From Pseudacidovorax intermedius (GTDB lineage Bacteria > Pseudomonadota > Gammaproteobacteria > Burkholderiales > Burkholderiaceae_C), in NCBI RefSeq assembly GCF_003350475.1, contig NZ_QQAV01000005.1, positions 186,001 to 250,000 on the forward strand: DNA of 64,000 nucleotides, written 5' to 3'. Made by a program: the position numbers and the translations under genes. Shown here one piece after another: positions 44,049 through 53,178 of this stretch. Positions within the stretch are counted from its first letter, which is position 1, and each line of letters begins with the position of its first letter. Under the pieces are notes generated by a model, which saw only the letters and a program-made list of their open reading frames with translations, had not been told where the DNA came from and ran no database searches.

Positions 44049-45035
44049 TCATTCGGCCGTGATGTGGTTGTCCTTGACCACCTTGGCCCAGGCGCGGGCG
44101 TCCTCGTCCAGGAACTTGCGGAAGGCCTCGGGCCCCTCGCCCACGGGCGTGAGACCGTAGTCGAGCAGCTTGGCGCGGAAGGCCGGGTCGGCCATGATCT
44201 TCTGCGAGGTGGCCAGCAGCGCGGCCTGGACCGCGTCGGGTGTGGCCTTGGGCACGAAGATGCCATGCCAGGAGTCGCCGACGAAGCCGGGGTACAGCTC
44301 CGCGATGGCGGGCACGTCGGGCAGGCCCGCGATGCGCTGCGCGCTGGTCACGCCGAGGGCCCGCACCTTGCCGGCGCGCACTTGCGGAATGGCGCCGGTG
44401 CTGGCGTCCAGGGCCACGTCGATGCGACCGGCGATCACGTCGGGCACGAACTGGTCCTTGTAAGGCACATGGGTCATCTTGAGGCCGGCCTGGTTCAGCC
44501 ACCGTGCCAGGGCGACGTGCGTGCCCTGGCCGATGCCTGCGCTGGCATAGCTGAGCGCATCGGGCCGGGCCTTGGCCTCGCGCACCAGGTCCTGCAGCGT
44601 GCGGTACTTCGAATCCACCGAGGTCACCAGCACATAGGGCACCGAGAGGATGCGCGTGACGGGCACGAAGTCCTCGGCCTTGTACGGCAGTTTCTTGTAG
44701 ACGTAGGGGTTGATCGAGAAGGTGTTGTTGACCGTCCAGAGCAGGGTGTAGCCGTCGGCCGGTGCATTGGCCACGGCCTGGGCGCCGATGATGGTGCTGG
44801 CACCCGGGCGGTTCTCGACCACCACCGGCTGGCCCGTGAGGCGGGTGAAGCCCTCGCCCCACAGGCGGGCGATCACGTCGGGCGAGACGCCGGGCGGAAA
44901 GGGCACCACCAGCTTGACGGCCTTGGCGGGATAGGGGGACTGGGCCAGTGCCATGCCGCCCGGCAGGCCGGCGGCCAGGAGCGACGCAGCGGCCACGGTG
45001 CACAGATGGCGTCGCGAAAGAGAAGAGAAGCGCAT
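44049..45035 (-). CDS. Bug/TctC-family periplasmic solute-binding protein
   Basis: The 328-residue protein begins with a Tat-like signal (SLSRRHLCTVAAASLLAAGLPG region, residues 6-27, cut near ALA) followed by VKLVVPFPPGVSPDVIARL, VENRPGASTIIGAQAV and VPYKDQFVPDVIAGRIDVALD. It is the last gene of the minus-strand catabolic array. Two further Bug genes in the same array are distinct in sequence, so these are separate receptors rather than recent copies. Confidence 0.93.
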   Translation of the reverse strand: MRFSSLSRRHLCTVAAASLLAAGLPGGMALAQSPYPAKAVKLVVPFPPGVSPDVIARLWGEGFTRLTGQPVVVENRPGASTIIGAQAVANAPADGYTLLWTVNNTFSINPYVYKKLPYKAEDFVPVTRILSVPYVLVTSVDSKYRTLQDLVREAKARPDALSYASAGIGQGTHVALARWLNQAGLKMTHVPYKDQFVPDVIAGRIDVALDASTGAIPQVRAGKVRALGVTSAQRIAGLPDVPAIAELYPGFVGDSWHGIFVPKATPDAVQAALLATSQKIMADPAFRAKLLDYGLTPVGEGPEAFRKFLDEDARAWAKVVKDNHITAE

Positions 45036-45134
45036 GTCGTTTGTCTCGTGATGTTCAAGGAATGGATCACGCCGGCCGCTGGCGGGCCGGGCATGGTCGT
45101 GGTGCGGCGACCGGGCGAGGAGGCGATCAGGCGA

Positions 45135-46130
45135 TCAGGCCTTCAGGTCGAGCCGGCGCACCAGCGGTGGAAAGTCGGTCATGTCCTGCCGGATCAGCGC
45201 CTCCAGGGGCGCGGGGCCGCCACCGGCCAGTTCCCAGCCGTTGACCTGGGCCCGGGCCTTCATCTGGGTGTCGGCCAGCGCGGTGTCGAGCGCCTTCGAC
45301 AGCCGGGCGATCACGGCGGCCGGCGTGCCCTGCGGCACGGCCAGGCCGATCCAGAAGGAGGCATCGAAGCGCGGGAATCCCTCTTCGGTGAGCGTGGGCA
45401 CCTCGGCCATGGAGCTCAGGCGCCGCAGGCCGGTCTGCGCCAGCGGCACGATGCTGCCGCCCTTGAGCGCCGGCTGGGCCGAGGCGAAGTCCAGCAGCGC
45501 GAGTTGCACCTCGCCCGCCATCAGGCCGGTGATGAGCGGACCCGAGCCCTTGTAGGGCACATGCACGAGCTCGATGCCCGCCAGCGTCTTGAACTGCTCC
45601 AGGGCGATGTGGTTGGTGGCGCCGATGCCGGCACTGCCGTAGAAGAGCTTGCCCGGCTGGGCCTTGGCGGTGGCCACCAGCTCGCGCAGGTTGCGCCAGG
45701 GCGAGCGCGCCGGTGTCGCCAGGATGCCCACCGCCCGCAGCGCCAGGCCCACCGGCATCAGGTCGCGTGTCGGCTGCACCGTGGCGCCCTGCTGCACCAG
45801 CGGCGCAATGATGTGGTTGGAGCGCGAGGTGACCAGCACCGTGTAGCCGTCGGCCGGCGCCGCCGCGGCGGCGGCCGTACCGATCAGGCCTGCGGCACCG
45901 GGCCGGTTGTCGATCACCAGCGGCTGGCCCAGGCTCGCACGCATGCTCTCGGCCAGGAAGCGGGCCACGATGTCCGAGGGCCCGCCGGGCGGCTGGGGCA
46001 CCACGAGCTTGATGGGACGCTGCGGGTAGCTGCTCTCTTCCGCCGCGAAGGCGGAGGTCGGAAGGGCCAGCGGCAACGCGAGCGGCGCGATGCCGGCGAG
46101 AATATGGCGGCGGGTGGATGCCATGGTCAT
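45135..46130 (-). CDS. Bug/TctC-family periplasmic solute-binding protein
   Basis: The product has 331 residues from ATG 46130, or 329 from ATG 46124, which has the better spacing to AGGAG. It has a signal peptide (STRRHILAGIAPLALPLALP ... AFA) and Bug motifs IKLVVPQPPGGPSDIVAR, IDNRPGAAGLIGTAA and VPYKGSGPLITGLMAGEVQ. The arginine pair suggests Tat export. It lies between the hydrolase gene and another Bug gene on the minus strand. Confidence 0.92.
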   Translation of the reverse strand: MTMASTRRHILAGIAPLALPLALPTSAFAAEESSYPQRPIKLVVPQPPGGPSDIVARFLAESMRASLGQPLVIDNRPGAAGLIGTAAAAAAPADGYTVLVTSRSNHIIAPLVQQGATVQPTRDLMPVGLALRAVGILATPARSPWRNLRELVATAKAQPGKLFYGSAGIGATNHIALEQFKTLAGIELVHVPYKGSGPLITGLMAGEVQLALLDFASAQPALKGGSIVPLAQTGLRRLSSMAEVPTLTEEGFPRFDASFWIGLAVPQGTPAAVIARLSKALDTALADTQMKARAQVNGWELAGGGPAPLEALIRQDMTDFPPLVRRLDLKA

Positions 46131-46150
46131 GTCTCCTTGTCGTTCTTCGT

Positions 46151-47317
46151 TCAGCGTGCGGCGGTGGTGCGTCCGCCCAGCGTCTCGGCCACCCAGTCGG
46201 CGATGTAGGCGCCGGCGTTGGCCGAGTTGTCGAAGCTGGAATGCTGGGCGCCGCCTTCGCGGTCGGTGAAGATCTTGAGCTCGCGCTTCGGGCTGTTCAC
46301 CAGTTGCTCGTAGGTGCGCTCGGCCCACTTGAGCGGGATCTGCGAATCCTTCTGCCCATGCGTGACCAGGAAGGGCACGCGGATCTTCTCGACCACGCCG
46401 TCCAGGTGCACCTGTTCGGCGATGCGCATGAAGTCGTCCATGTCCCTGGCGCCCCAGACCCAGCGCACATGCTCCCAGTAATGCGGCACGGGAAAGCTGC
46501 CCTCCTTTTCCAGCCGGCGCTTCTGCACGTCGCGCCAGTCATGGTTGGCGCCCCAGACCACGCCGCAGGCAAAGCGCGGCTCGAAGGCCACGGCCCGCGG
46601 GCAGTAGTAGCCACCCAGCGAGACGCCTTCGCAGCCGATGCGCTGCGGGTCGATGTCCTCGCGTGCCTCCAGCCAGTCGACCACGCGGCTGGCCCAGTGC
46701 TCGGCATCGAAGCGGGCCGTCATGCCGTGCAGGCGCAGTGCCTCGCCGGTGCCGGGCTGGTCGAGCACCAGCGACGAGATGCCGCGCTGCGCCAGCCAGT
46801 GCGGCAGGCCGACGCGGTACTTCATCTCCTTGGTCGAGTCCAGGCCGTTGAGCTGCAGCAGCACCGGCGCGCGGCCAGACACGCCCTGGGCGCGCACGTA
46901 CAGCCCGGCGAGCACGCCGCCCTCGTAGGGAATCTCCACGCGCTCGCAGTTCTCGCCCGCCAGCGCGATGCCGCGGGCGAAGGTGTCCAGGAAGCGCCGG
47001 TACAGCGCGGCACGGCCCGGCGCGCCATGGGCCTGAAGGCGCTCGGCGGTGATCAGGTAGGTGGCCGCGCGGCCCAGCTTGTCGCCGGCCGAGATGAGGC
47101 GGCCGCGGGCCTCGTCCTCGGCCGCCAGTTCGCACAGCCGGTCGGCCATGGCCTCCCAGCTGTGGCGGAAGGCCAGCGTGGCCGCCGCATCGGGCTGGCG
47201 TGCCGCGTCCTGCAGCGGGGCGCACATGGTCTCGATCTCGCCGATGCGCGCGCCCATCTCGATGGCAAGGTCGACCGAGAGGTTCCAGACGTAGTTGGTG
47301 GGGAAGTACTTGAACAT
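46151..47317 (-). CDS. Alpha/beta hydrolase (FrsA/pseudooxynicotine hydrolase-like)
   Basis: The 388-residue protein from ATG 47317 starts MFKYFPTNYVWNLSVDLAIE. It has a helical N-terminal domain (about 1-125), then a hydrolase core with the oxyanion segment VLLQLNGLDSTKEM, nucleophile elbow GCEGVSLGGYYCPRA (Ser), acid residue in THGQKDSQIPLKWAE and His in GGAQHSSFDN. The domain layout is like C-C bond hydrolases such as 2,6-dihydroxypseudooxynicotine hydrolase. The substrate is unknown; the genes around it suggest a carboxylate pathway. Confidence 0.86.
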   Translation of the reverse strand: MFKYFPTNYVWNLSVDLAIEMGARIGEIETMCAPLQDAARQPDAAATLAFRHSWEAMADRLCELAAEDEARGRLISAGDKLGRAATYLITAERLQAHGAPGRAALYRRFLDTFARGIALAGENCERVEIPYEGGVLAGLYVRAQGVSGRAPVLLQLNGLDSTKEMKYRVGLPHWLAQRGISSLVLDQPGTGEALRLHGMTARFDAEHWASRVVDWLEAREDIDPQRIGCEGVSLGGYYCPRAVAFEPRFACGVVWGANHDWRDVQKRRLEKEGSFPVPHYWEHVRWVWGARDMDDFMRIAEQVHLDGVVEKIRVPFLVTHGQKDSQIPLKWAERTYEQLVNSPKRELKIFTDREGGAQHSSFDNSANAGAYIADWVAETLGGRTTAAR

Positions 47318-47373
47318 GGTTGCCTGTCTCCTGCCTCTTGGATGAGGCCTGCTGTAGGGATGGTCGGCGCAGG

Positions 47374-48165
47374 TCAGCTGCCGTCCGAGATGAGCGTGCC
47401 GCCGTCCACCACCAGCATCTGCCCGGTGATGAAGCCGCCGGCCGCCGAGGCCAGCATCACGGCCACGCCCGCCACCTCGTGCGGCTCGCCGACGCGGCGC
47501 AGCGGCGTGGCGGCCAGGCGCCGGGCCATGAAGGCGGCGTTGGCCATCAGGCCGTCGGCGAGCGGTGTGCGGATCAGACCTGGGGCGATGGCGTTGACGC
47601 ACACGCCGCGCGGACTCCACTCCACAGCCAGGTTGCGGGCCATCTGCGCCAGGGCGGCCTTGCTCAGGCCGTAGAGCCCGATGGCACCGTTGCCGCGCAG
47701 CGCGGCGATGCTGGCCATCAGGACCACGCGGCCGTGGCCGCGTGCGCCCATGGCTGGCACCAGCGCGGCGCACAGCGCGTGGGCACTGGCCAGGTTGACC
47801 TGGAACACGCGCGCCCAGTCCTCTGCCGGCACCGCCAGCAGCGGTCCGGCCGGGCCCTGCATGCCGGCATTGCAGACCAGCAGGTCGATGCGCCCGAAGG
47901 CGGCCTGGGCCTGTTCGGCCAGGCGCTGCACCTGCGCGGTCTCAGCCAGGTCGGCGGCCACGGTGTGCACGGCGGTGCCGAGCGACTCGCAGCGCGCGGC
48001 CACCTCGCGCAGGCCGTCGCCCTTGCGGTCCGACAGCACGAGCCGCGCGCCGTGCTGCGCATAGGCGAGCGCAATCGCCCGGCCCAGGCCGCCGGCTGCG
48101 CCCGTGACCAGGGCCACCTGCCCGTCCAGTGCGAACAGGCGCGGCGCCGGCGAAGCCTCACTCAA
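47374..48165 (-). CDS. Short-chain dehydrogenase/reductase
   Basis: The 263-residue protein is a classical SDR with cofactor motif VTGAAGGLGRAIALAYA, NAGMQGPAG after the fourth strand, catalytic Ser in VLMASIAALRG and the YxxxK pair in IGLYGLSKAALAQM. The acidic residue VLSDRKGD after strand 2 suggests NAD(H). It ends with the family's GGFITGQMLVVDGG. The start overlaps the end of the Bug gene by 8 bases. Confidence 0.92.
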   Translation of the reverse strand: MSEASPAPRLFALDGQVALVTGAAGGLGRAIALAYAQHGARLVLSDRKGDGLREVAARCESLGTAVHTVAADLAETAQVQRLAEQAQAAFGRIDLLVCNAGMQGPAGPLLAVPAEDWARVFQVNLASAHALCAALVPAMGARGHGRVVLMASIAALRGNGAIGLYGLSKAALAQMARNLAVEWSPRGVCVNAIAPGLIRTPLADGLMANAAFMARRLAATPLRRVGEPHEVAGVAVMLASAAGGFITGQMLVVDGGTLISDGS

Positions 48166-49177
48166 GCTTCACCCCGACCTGGTGGATCACCTGGCCCCAG
48201 CGCGCCGTCTCGGTGCGGATCAGCTCGGCGAACTCGGCGCGGGAGCTGGGCGCGACGATCAGGCCCAGGTCGGTGTAGCGCTGCACCACGTCGGGCGCGG
48301 TCACGGCCTTGACCAGCTCGTCGTGCAGCCGATTGGCGATGGGCTCGGGCGTGCCGGCACGCACGACCATGCCCGTCCAGCCGGGAATGTTGAGCGCGGG
48401 CATGCCCAGCTCCGCAATGGTGGGCACCTGCGGCAGCTGGGGCAGGCGCTTGTCGCTGCCCACCACGGCCAGGGCGCGCGCCTTGTTCTCGCGCACCAGC
48501 GGGATGGCGCTGGGCGACACGTCCAGCATGGCGTCGATGTGGCCGGCCATCAGGTCCTGCACCGCCGGGGCGCCGCCCTTGTAGGCCACATGCGTGAGGT
48601 TGCCCTTGATCTGGCCGCGCAGCATCTCCATCCAGATGTGGGGCTGGCTGCCCATGCCGTAGGAGCCGTAGTTCAGGCCTGCGCCGCCGGCCTGTGCGGC
48701 GCGCACGAAGTCCGCGAAGCTCTGGTAGGGGCTGGCGGTGGGCACCAGCAGCACGGTGGGCGAGACCAGCAGCCGCGTGAGCGGCATGAAGTCCTTGAGC
48801 GTGTCGTAGCTCAGCTTGGGGTACAGGCCGGCGTTCATCGAGAAGGGGCCGAGGTCGCCGTAGAACAGCGTGTGGCCGTCGGCCGGCTGTTGCTTGACGA
48901 AGTTGGCGCCGATCTGACCGCCCGCGCCGGGCCGGTTGTCGATGACCACCGGCTGGCCCAGGCTGGCCGACAGCTTCTGCGCCAGCATGCGCGACAGCGC
49001 GTCGCCGAAGCCGCCGGCCGGATAGGGCACCACCCAGGTGATGGGGCGCGAGGGAAAGCCGGCCTGGGCGTGGGCGGCCGTGCCGGCCAGGCCCAGCGGC
49101 GCAGCGGCCAGGGCCGCGGCGCCGCGCAGCAGCGTGCGGCGGGTGGGATGGGCGAAGGGCGAGGCGGAATCGGTCAT
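48158..49177 (-). CDS. Bug/TctC-family periplasmic solute-binding protein
   Basis: The 339-residue protein starts at ATG 49177 with a signal of Tat style (PTRRTLLRGAAALAAAPLG ... AHA), then ITWVVPYPAGGFGDALSRM, IDNRPGAGGQIGANFV and VAYKGGAPAVQDLMAGHID. A longer reading upstream overlaps the DenD-like gene in another frame and is rejected. It sits in the middle of the minus-strand array between the SDR and DenD-like genes. Confidence 0.92.
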   Translation of the reverse strand: MTDSASPFAHPTRRTLLRGAAALAAAPLGLAGTAAHAQAGFPSRPITWVVPYPAGGFGDALSRMLAQKLSASLGQPVVIDNRPGAGGQIGANFVKQQPADGHTLFYGDLGPFSMNAGLYPKLSYDTLKDFMPLTRLLVSPTVLLVPTASPYQSFADFVRAAQAGGAGLNYGSYGMGSQPHIWMEMLRGQIKGNLTHVAYKGGAPAVQDLMAGHIDAMLDVSPSAIPLVRENKARALAVVGSDKRLPQLPQVPTIAELGMPALNIPGWTGMVVRAGTPEPIANRLHDELVKAVTAPDVVQRYTDLGLIVAPSSRAEFAELIRTETARWGQVIHQVGVKLE

Positions 49178-49205
49178 CGAAGAAGGTCTCCTGAATGGGG
49201 TGAAA

Positions 49206-50171
49206 TCAAAAGTCGCCGGTGTCGCCGGCCGGTGCGAGCGCCCGGCGCACCAGCGCCCGCGCGTCGCCGTCGTCGCGCAGGCCCAGGGCGCGGGGTATGC
49301 GGTCGTCCAGCGGCGGATAGCGGCCGAACACGGCCTCCACGTCCGGCTGCGGCGCATGGCGCACCAGGGCGTGGCCGTCCACGCCGAACTCGGCCGACAG
49401 CGCCTGAACGACATCGGCCATCGACAGGTGCAGCACCGGCAGTGGCCAGGCGCGGGCCGGGTCGTCGCCGACCGGCATGGTGGCGGCATGGACCAGGTTC
49501 CAGGCGCAGCGGCGGGCGGACATCCACCAGGCCGTGGCCTCGGGCCCCACGGGCAGCGTGACGGGCTCGCCGGCCGCGAGGGCATGCAGCAGCTCGCTCA
49601 TGAAGGCCGACACCAGCCCCGAAGGCGCGTGCGGGCGGGCCACGATGCCGGGCAGTCGCAGCGAGCGCCCATCGAGCCGGCCGCGGCGCGAGAAGTCCGC
49701 CAGCAGCACCTCGCAGGCCAGCTTGTGCGCCCCGTAGATCAGCGGCGGCCGCAGCGGCGTTTGGGGGGTCACCAGCTCGGGCAGCGCACTGCCGTAGACG
49801 GCGATGGTGCTGGCATAGACCACCACCGGCGGCGCATGGCCGGTGCCGGCCGCGGCCAGCGTGTCGAAGAGGTCCAGCGTGGTGTCGAGGTTGACGCGGC
49901 GGCTCAGGGCCGGATCGGCCTCGGCCGCGCCGCCGGGCACGGCCGCCAGATGAAAGCAGAGGTCCGGCGCGAGCGCGGCGATGCGTGCCAGCAGCTCGTC
50001 GCTGCCCAGGTCGCCTTCGAGCGCCACCACGCCGGCCGGCAGCGTGCCCAGCCGCTGGTCTGCCGCGGCCAGCACGTCGATGCGCCGGCCGCCCACCTGG
50101 CCCTGCCGGTGCAGCAGCGCGAGCACATGCGCGCCGATGAAGCCACCGGCACCGGTCACGAGGACTCGCAT
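49206..50171 (-). CDS. NAD-dependent epimerase/dehydratase family protein, DenD-like
   Basis: The 321-residue extended SDR has the cofactor motif VLVTGAGGFIGAHVLA, catalytic Ser/Thr region VVYASTIAVYGS and YxxxK in PLIYGAHKLACEVLL. The stretch RSLRLPGIVARP with SGLVSAFMSELLHALAAGEP is characteristic of D-erythronate dehydrogenase (DenD) and relatives, which oxidise the C2 hydroxyl of four-carbon sugar acids. OtnI/OtnC-type partners are not here, so the exact substrate is uncertain. Confidence 0.85.
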   Translation of the reverse strand: MRVLVTGAGGFIGAHVLALLHRQGQVGGRRIDVLAAADQRLGTLPAGVVALEGDLGSDELLARIAALAPDLCFHLAAVPGGAAEADPALSRRVNLDTTLDLFDTLAAAGTGHAPPVVVYASTIAVYGSALPELVTPQTPLRPPLIYGAHKLACEVLLADFSRRGRLDGRSLRLPGIVARPHAPSGLVSAFMSELLHALAAGEPVTLPVGPEATAWWMSARRCAWNLVHAATMPVGDDPARAWPLPVLHLSMADVVQALSAEFGVDGHALVRHAPQPDVEAVFGRYPPLDDRIPRALGLRDDGDARALVRRALAPAGDTGDF

Positions 50172-50177
50172 GCCTGA

Positions 50178-50963
50178 TCAGTCCTGAAAGATCGCCACGG
50201 CCCGCGTCCAGCCGGCCGAGGCGCCGCGGATCTTGTGCGGGAAGCAGCAGATGGTGAAGCCATGCCCCGGCAGCGATTCCAGGTTGTGCAGCTTCTCCAG
50301 GTGGCAGTAGCCGATGTCGCGGCCGGCCTTGTGGCCTTCCCAGATCAGCGAGGCGTCGCCGGTCTCGGCGATGCGCTGGGCGGTGTACGAGAAGGGCGCG
50401 TCCCAGCTCCAGGCATCGGTGCCGGTCAGCCGCACGCCGCGCTCCAGCAGGTACATGGTGGCCTCGTAGCCCATGCCGCAGCCGGTGTTGACGTAGTCGC
50501 TGTGGCCATAGCGGCTGCCGGCCCGGGTGTTGACCACCACGATGTCCAGCGGCTGCAGGACATGGCCGATGCGGCCGAGCTCCGCCTCCACTTCGGCCGC
50601 GCTCACCACATGGCCGTCGGGCAGGTGGCGGAAGTCCAGCTTCACGCCGGGGCGGAAGCACCAGTCCAGCGGAATCTCGTCGATGGTCATCGACGGCCGC
50701 GCGCCGCCGGCCTTGGCGTCCTGCGTGGCATGGAAGTGCCAGGGCGCGTCCAGGTGCGTGCCGCTGTGGGTGGTCAGCGTCACCCACTCGGCGGCGGCGG
50801 CCTGGCCTTCGGGGTAGTCGTTGGCACTGGTGCCAGGGATCATCTGCAGGAATTCGGGCAGCGTGTCCTGGTGGGTCTGGTAGGTGATCTTCGGCGCCAG
50901 GGGCGGCGGGTCGGAGAGCACATCGTTCTCGAGGTAGATCGACAGGTCGACGAAGCGGGGCAT
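50178..50963 (-). CDS. Cyclase family protein (KynB-like metal hydrolase)
   Basis: The 261-residue protein has the family metal-binding motif THSGTHLDAPWHF, an acidic first segment (FVDLSIYLENDVLSDPPP) and the later VVVNTRAGSRYG and GTDAWSWDAPF. Kynurenine formamidases and related amide hydrolases share this fold. It lies 6 bases before the DenD-like gene and 14 bases after the FAH-family gene, in the same array. It may open a lactone or amide intermediate. Confidence 0.88.
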   Translation of the reverse strand: MPRFVDLSIYLENDVLSDPPPLAPKITYQTHQDTLPEFLQMIPGTSANDYPEGQAAAAEWVTLTTHSGTHLDAPWHFHATQDAKAGGARPSMTIDEIPLDWCFRPGVKLDFRHLPDGHVVSAAEVEAELGRIGHVLQPLDIVVVNTRAGSRYGHSDYVNTGCGMGYEATMYLLERGVRLTGTDAWSWDAPFSYTAQRIAETGDASLIWEGHKAGRDIGYCHLEKLHNLESLPGHGFTICCFPHKIRGASAGWTRAVAIFQD

Positions 50964-50977
50964 GGCGGCAGGCTCCT

Positions 50978-51967
50978 TCAGGCGGTGGGCGGCAGGGCCT
51001 GCACCACGCGCTGGTCGATGGCGCCGAAGACCGGTGCGCCTTGCCACTGCGCTTCCATGCGTACCCGTTCGCCGAAGTGCAGGAAGGGCGTGCGGCTGGC
51101 GCCGTGCTCGATCAGCTCGATGGCGCGCCGCTCGGCGATGCAGGCCGAGCCGCGCTGGCCGCCAGCGTTCGAGACGGTGCCCGAGCCCACGATGGTCCCG
51201 GCCGTCAGGCGGCGCGTGAAGGCCGCATGCGCGATCAGCTGGTCGAAGCCGAAGCTCATCTCGCCACCATTGGGATGGCCGAAGCGCTCGTCGCCGCGCA
51301 TCACGGTCAGGTCCAGGTGCACCCGGCCGTCCCGCCAGGCCTCGCCGATCTCGTCGGGCGTGACGGCCACCGGCGCGAAGCTGGAAGAAGGCTTGGCCTG
51401 GAAGAAGCCGAAGCCGGTGCGCATCTCGCGCGGGCCGAAGCCGCGCAGGCTCACGTCGTTGATCTGCACCAGCAGGCGCACGTGGCGCAGTGCCAGCGCG
51501 GCGGGACAGCCCAGCGGCACGTCGCCGACGATCACGCCGAACTCGCCCTCGAAGTCGATGCCGTGGGCCTCGTCGGGCAGCGGCAGGTCGTCGTGCGGGC
51601 CCAGCAGGTCGTCGGAGCCGCCCTGGTACATCAGCGGGATGCGGTCCGAATCCGGCGCGGGCTCGATGTTGAAGGCCTTCTCCATCAGCCGGCCGTGGTT
51701 GAGGAAGGCCGAGCCGTCGCACCACTGCGGCGCCCGCGGCAGCGGCGCGGCGGCCTGTGTCGGGTCGAAGGCGAAGGCACCCCCGGCCTTGCCGGCGTTG
51801 AGCTGGACATACAGCGCCAGCAGCGGCGCCTCGGTCTCGTGCCAGCGCTCCAGCGCGTCGAGCAGGGTGGGCGCGATGGCCGCGGCGTCGACGGCCTGCC
51901 GGAGGTCGCGCGAGACGACGACCAGCCGGCCGTCCTTGCGGCCGTTCTTGAGGGTGGCGAGTTTCAT
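50978..51967 (-). CDS. Fumarylacetoacetate hydrolase family protein
   Basis: The 329-residue protein has the metal-binding acidic set in GIDFEGEFGVIVGD and the Asp region VQINDVSLRGFGPRE. The family cuts C-C bonds of acyl pyruvates or hydrates and decarboxylates keto acids. The N-terminal domain (KLATLKNGRKDGRLVVVSRD) is that of true FAH-like proteins. Its start overlaps the SMP-30 gene stop by 4 bases (ATGA). Confidence 0.88.
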   Translation of the reverse strand: MKLATLKNGRKDGRLVVVSRDLRQAVDAAAIAPTLLDALERWHETEAPLLALYVQLNAGKAGGAFAFDPTQAAAPLPRAPQWCDGSAFLNHGRLMEKAFNIEPAPDSDRIPLMYQGGSDDLLGPHDDLPLPDEAHGIDFEGEFGVIVGDVPLGCPAALALRHVRLLVQINDVSLRGFGPREMRTGFGFFQAKPSSSFAPVAVTPDEIGEAWRDGRVHLDLTVMRGDERFGHPNGGEMSFGFDQLIAHAAFTRRLTAGTIVGSGTVSNAGGQRGSACIAERRAIELIEHGASRTPFLHFGERVRMEAQWQGAPVFGAIDQRVVQALPPTA

Positions 51968-53001
51968 GCGGGGAAGTCCTCGTTCCAGTGGATGGGGGCC
52001 TGGCCGGCCACCGGGGCGCGGAAGCTGGGCAGGGTGGTGCCGCGCAGGCTTCCGAGGTAGACGGTCTGCAGATCGGGGCCGCCGAAGCTGAGGCTGGCCA
52101 TCCACGGCGCCAGCGTTCCGTGGGCGGCGGCCATGATCTCGGGCGTGAGCGTGCGGGCCTCGTAGTGGGCATCGAGCGACTGCGTGGCAGCGGGGTTGCC
52201 GTCGTCCAGCAGGGTGAGCAGTTCGCCGTCGGGTGTGATGGCGACCAGGCGGTCGGTCATGATCAGCGTGACCCAGAGGTTGCCGAAGACATCGAAGGCG
52301 AAGCCGTCGGGAAAGCCGGGCAGCCGTGCCGGGCCGTACACCTCGCGCTCGCCCAGCGTGCCGTCGGGCCGTACGCGCAGGCGCGAGATGCGGCGGGCAT
52401 TGCTCTCGACCACGTACATCCATTCGCCCGCATCGTCCAGCCGGATCTCGTTGGTGCCCTCGAAGCCGTCGGCCACGATGCGGGCCTGGCCGTGTTCGTC
52501 GAAGAGGGCGATGTAGCCGTCGGTGGCGCGGGCGTTGATGGACTCGGTCCAGGGCTGCATGCGCGTGGTCACCGTGAGGTAGAGCCGGCCCTGCCGGTCG
52601 CGCAGCGGAAAGTTGGCCTTGCCCAGCGGCTGGCCGTCGATGCGGTCGAACAGGCGGCGCACGCGGCCCTGGCGGTCCATGACCTCCACCGCGTCGGTGC
52701 CCCAGTTGGCGATCAGCAGCTCGCCATTGGCCAGGAAGGTCATGCCGTTGGGCAGCGAGCCTTCGCTGCGCACATAGCGCTGGTCGAAGTCGATGGCGTC
52801 CGGCTGGGCCGGTGCGGCCGGCGCCAGCAATTGCTGGCTGCCGTCGGGCGCGATGCGCATGGCGCCGCCGCGGGCGTCGGCCGCCCACACGGTGCCGTCG
52901 CGCTGGCACAGGATGCATTCGGGCCGCTGCAGGTCGCGGCCGACATGGCGGATGGCGGCGCGGTCAACCTGCCAGCCGCGCAGGGGGTTGTCTCGGGTCA
53001 T
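51964..53001 (-). CDS. SMP-30/gluconolactonase family protein
   Basis: The 345-residue beta-propeller protein carries metal-binding residues of the SMP-30/LRE family: Glu in LQRPECILCQRDG, Asn in EGTNEIRLDD, and Asp in LPGFPDGFAFD with FGNLWVTL. Such enzymes hydrolyse sugar-acid or other lactones. It is the first gene of the minus-strand array and is divergent from the LysR gene at 53179. The ATG at 53001 was chosen because the longer reading runs through the LysR gene. Confidence 0.9.
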   Translation of the reverse strand: MTRDNPLRGWQVDRAAIRHVGRDLQRPECILCQRDGTVWAADARGGAMRIAPDGSQQLLAPAAPAQPDAIDFDQRYVRSEGSLPNGMTFLANGELLIANWGTDAVEVMDRQGRVRRLFDRIDGQPLGKANFPLRDRQGRLYLTVTTRMQPWTESINARATDGYIALFDEHGQARIVADGFEGTNEIRLDDAGEWMYVVESNARRISRLRVRPDGTLGEREVYGPARLPGFPDGFAFDVFGNLWVTLIMTDRLVAITPDGELLTLLDDGNPAATQSLDAHYEARTLTPEIMAAAHGTLAPWMASLSFGGPDLQTVYLGSLRGTTLPSFRAPVAGQAPIHWNEDFPA

Positions 53002-53059
53002 GGGGAATCTCGAAGCGGGCCGCAGTGTGTTTCGGCGCCGCCACGAAGACCAACAGATT

Positions 53060-53082
53060 CGGCCGATGCCAGCCATCGGCCG
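53060..53082. promoter_or_regulatory. Perfect 9-bp inverted repeat between divergent LysR and catabolic genes
   Basis: CGGCCGATG (53060-53068) and CATCGGCCG (53074-53082) face each other across 5 bases, midway in the 177-base gap between the SMP-30 gene and the LysR gene. The size and place fit a LysR operator controlling both directions. Confidence 0.55.
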
Positions 53083-53178
53083 GCGCGATGGATCGGCTCC
53101 CGCCATATGCGTGCGCAGCCCGGGCCCGCCTTCGCGAGGCGCCTCCTTATGATCGGCGCCCCACCGGAGACGACCTGT